7,532 nt of DNA from Cytophagales bacterium (GTDB lineage: Bacteria; Bacteroidota; Bacteroidia; Cytophagales; Cyclobacteriaceae). The stretch's first letter is position 1. The number at the start of each line of letters is the position of its first letter. The stretch covers positions 1 through 7,532 of the forward strand of contig DNZD01000331.1 in NCBI GenBank assembly GCA_003504855.1, written 5' to 3'. A program made the translations under genes and the position numbers. The notes beneath the pieces are model-generated. The model was not told the DNA's origin. It ran no database searches and saw only the letters and a list, made by a program, of their open reading frames with translations. Positions 7,043-7,532 of this stretch are shown one piece after another.

Positions 7043-7532
7043 TTGACCTTCCACGATTTTCAGTTTGACTCCAAGTTACAGGAAGGCCTGGACTCAATGG
7101 GGTATGCCAAGCCTACACCCATCCAGGAGCAGGCCATCCCGGTGATTCTTCAGAACAAAGACATCATTGCCTGCGCACAAACCGGTACCGGAAAGACCGC
7201 AGCCTATATTCTTCCGGTCCTGCATAAGATTATCAATACCGACCACCGGCATCTCAATACCCTGATAATCGCTCCCACACGCGAGCTTGCCCAACAGATC
7301 GATCAGCAGATTGAAGGATTTGCTTACTTCTGCGGCGTGAGTTCAATTCCGGTGTATGGCGGCGGCGATGGAGCAACCTGGGACCAACAACGCAAAGCAT
7401 TGGACCATGGTGCCGACATTGTAATTGCAACGCCCGGTCGACTCATTGCTTTGCTGGCCGGTGGCACTGTTAAACTCGAGCACCTCAAGCACCTGATCCT
7501 CGATGAGGCAGACCGGATGCTGGACATGGGCT
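7043..7532 (+). CDS. DEAD-box ATP-dependent RNA helicase (RhlE-like), 3' end beyond the window
   Basis: This is the first 163 codons of a second DEAD-box RNA helicase, open to the right edge. Motifs in order: the family N-terminus TFHDFQF (2-8), PTPIQEQ (24-30), Walker A AQTGTGKT (45-52), Ia PTRELAQQ (78-85), YGGG (105-108), TPGR (130-133), and DEAD (154-157) within LDEADRMLDMG. The C-terminal RecA domain is not in the window. The start is TTG 7043: an in-frame stop lies at 7013, no ATG occurs before codon 19, and the family begins M-T-F at exactly this place. The first in-frame ATG (7097) would cut off the conserved aromatic region before the Q-motif. The gap to the serS stop is 17 bp. It is clearly a paralogue, not a copy, of the helicase at 1470: motif Ia and the flanking residues differ. 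Confidence 0.93.
   Translation, partial: MTFHDFQFDSKLQEGLDSMGYAKPTPIQEQAIPVILQNKDIIACAQTGTGKTAAYILPVLHKIINTDHRHLNTLIIAPTRELAQQIDQQIEGFAYFCGVSSIPVYGGGDGATWDQQRKALDHGADIVIATPGRLIALLAGGTVKLEHLKHLILDEADRMLDMG

Overview
This 7.5 kb window is chromosomal housekeeping DNA. It most likely comes from a Bacteroidota bacterium of the Cytophagales or Chitinophagales type. The reasons are: dihydroorotase with the DDQVHFREPG signature I associate with Bacteroidota; Rho with a long proline/alanine/glutamine-rich insertion after its N-terminal domain; start codons preceded by A/T-rich stretches rather than Shine-Dalgarno sequences; a tRNA gene without an encoded CCA end; and a perfect TAnnTTTG -7 box before serS. 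Overall base composition looks close to balanced. The lineage assignment is inference from family memory, not from a search.

Layout, left to right: (1) the 3' part of a tRNA-His(GTG) gene, with its own intrinsic terminator; (2) a class I dihydroorotase (pyrC) on the minus strand, convergent with the tRNA; (3) a divergent two-gene plus-strand unit starting only 24 bp from the pyrC start: a RhlE-like DEAD-box RNA helicase, then 9 bp later a secreted protein of unknown function with a cysteine-rich N-terminal half; (4) rho on the minus strand, convergent with the secreted protein gene, with a hairpin and T-run between them that best serves rho; (5) a 283 bp A/T-rich divergent intergenic region; (6) serS on the plus strand, followed 17 bp later by a second DEAD-box helicase. 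This helicase starts at a TTG codon and runs off the right edge.

Most genes serve RNA metabolism: tRNA-His, seryl-tRNA synthetase, two RNA helicases and the termination factor Rho. pyrC supplies the pyrimidine pathway. Nothing in the window suggests a mobile island, defence locus, CRISPR array or secondary-metabolite cluster, and I do not see a new multigene system. The points most worth a second look are the Rho disordered insertion, the Gln in place of the first HxH histidine of the dihydroorotase, the six-cysteine secreted protein, the very tight divergent pyrC/helicase start, and the non-ATG starts of both helicases.
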